Shown one piece after another: positions 63,455 through 64,000 of a DNA stretch of 64,000 nucleotides. The position numbers and the translations under genes were made by a program. Positions within the stretch are counted from its first letter, which is position 1; each line of letters begins with the position of its first letter. The notes beneath the pieces were generated by a model. It had not been told where the DNA came from. It saw only the letters and a list, made by a program, of their open reading frames with translations, and searched no databases. The stretch comes from Stackebrandtia endophytica (lineage in GTDB: Bacteria; Actinomycetota; Actinomycetes; Mycobacteriales; Micromonosporaceae): the NCBI RefSeq assembly GCF_006716355.1, contig NZ_VFOW01000001.1:744001-808000 (forward strand). The letters are read 5' to 3'.

Positions 63455-63979
63455 TCAGACGGCCTCGGTCAGGTTTCCGACGCCGCTGTGGGAACGGTCC
63501 ACGACGCCACCGGACAGGTGGACGAAGCTGGGGAACGCCGCGATGGAGAATGACGCGGTCAACGTTCCCATCTCGGATTCGGTGACCACGGATGCCTTAC
63601 CGGCCAATGCTTCGGTGAACGCGGCACGTTCATCACCCTCGCCGGAGATCACCGCCATGACCTGGTCGGGTTTCATACCGGTCTTCTCAAGGTGTTCGAT
63701 CAACGTCGACACGGCGGGTTTGCAGGCGGAACAGGTCGTGGAGAAGAACGCGACCAGGCCGGCCTGTTCGCTGAAGGCGGCCTCGCTCAACTCCTCACCG
63801 GTCACCGTCGTGGCCGAGAAGCTCGGAATCACGGAACCGGCTTCGGGACCGGATTCGTGCATGGGCATCGACGTGTTCGCCTCGTTGCGACGCAACCGGC
63901 GAATCACCGCCATCGTCAACAGCAGGTTGAGAATCGCGATGGCGCCGACCAAGACAACCGCGGCGATGAGGAAGGGCAT
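63455..63979 (-). CDS. membrane-anchored thioredoxin-like (TlpA/redoxin) protein
   Basis: The 174-residue protein has an N-terminal membrane anchor (about 4-27) and an extracytoplasmic thioredoxin fold with VAFFSTTCSACKPAV, that is the active-site pair C83/C86 with CSAC between, and the cis-Pro in SIAAFPSFV. TlpA-like proteins handle disulfides outside the membrane; MauD-like ones mature secreted Cys-rich proteins. GGAG lies 7 nt before ATG 63979. It is the first gene of this operon inside the window; more may lie to the right. Confidence 0.85.
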   Translation of the reverse strand: MPFLIAAVVLVGAIAILNLLLTMAVIRRLRRNEANTSMPMHESGPEAGSVIPSFSATTVTGEELSEAAFSEQAGLVAFFSTTCSACKPAVSTLIEHLEKTGMKPDQVMAVISGEGDERAAFTEALAGKASVVTESEMGTLTASFSIAAFPSFVHLSGGVVDRSHSGVGNLTEAV

Positions 63980-64000
63980 GGTCTGTCTCCAAAGGGTTGT

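Overview
The window is high-GC DNA (roughly two thirds G+C by eye) from a free-living actinomycete. The gene content fits this: many GTG starts, apparently leaderless genes, a Tat-exported M15 peptidase, a CGNR zinc-finger regulator, PrsW, SpoIIE-type phosphatases and an ilvBNC - serA - leuB - ilvE order typical of Actinomycetota. A Micromonospora/Glycomyces-like relative is plausible, but I cannot fix a genus from the sequence. No rRNA, tRNA, CRISPR array, transposase or phage gene is visible.

Left third (1-20.9 kb). The end of a LuxR-type regulator is followed by an integral-membrane acyltransferase. Next comes an envelope-stress-like set: an ABC-2 permease, its ATPase and a LolA-like protein, divergent from an OmpR/histidine-kinase pair. 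A tandem Nudix protein follows, then a tightly overlapping four-gene operon read right to left (enoyl-CoA hydratase, methyltransferase, hexapeptide acyltransferase, degenerate aminoglycoside-phosphotransferase-like protein). Two secreted or lipid-anchored hydrolases, a soluble ABC ATPase, a glycosyltransferase coupled to a large unrecognised protein, an M3 oligopeptidase, an atypically AT-rich HNH protein and a fatty acid desaturase complete this part.

Middle (20.9-34.4 kb). A carbohydrate ABC importer operon is followed by a PtpB-like phosphatase, an MgtC-family protein, a SpoIIE-type phosphatase, an ABA4-like membrane protein, a Tat-secreted peptidoglycan carboxypeptidase, a methyltransferase, a three-gene operon (membrane protein, PrsW, alkyltransferase-like protein) and a divergent GH1 beta-glucosidase behind a perfect 19-bp palindrome.

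Right half (34.5-64 kb). This is branched-chain amino acid and serine biosynthesis (ilvE, leuB, serA, ilvC, ilvN, ilvB, ilvD, all on the minus strand), interrupted by accessory blocks. One lies between leuB and serA (a small protein, a TetR/NmrA pair and a glutathionyl-hydroquinone-reductase-like protein). A 10-kb block between serA and ilvC carries three MFS exporters (one frameshifted), TetR, CGNR and LuxR regulators, a lipoprotein and a quinone oxidoreductase. ilvBNC is preceded by a complete transcription attenuator: a TTGACA promoter, a leaderless 22-residue leader peptide ending Val-Val-Leu-Thr, a perfect stem and a terminator with a T tract. Imperfect copies of the ilvC 3' end lie at the junction with the 10-kb block. 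A GGDEF-EAL protein sits between ilvB and ilvD.

At the right edge three genes form an operon that continues out of the window: a membrane-anchored CxxC redoxin, an exporter-type ABC half-transporter and an S26 signal peptidase with a histone-H1-like lysine-rich tail. This looks like an oxidative-folding, export and processing module for a peptide encoded outside the window, and it is the best candidate here for a poorly described system.
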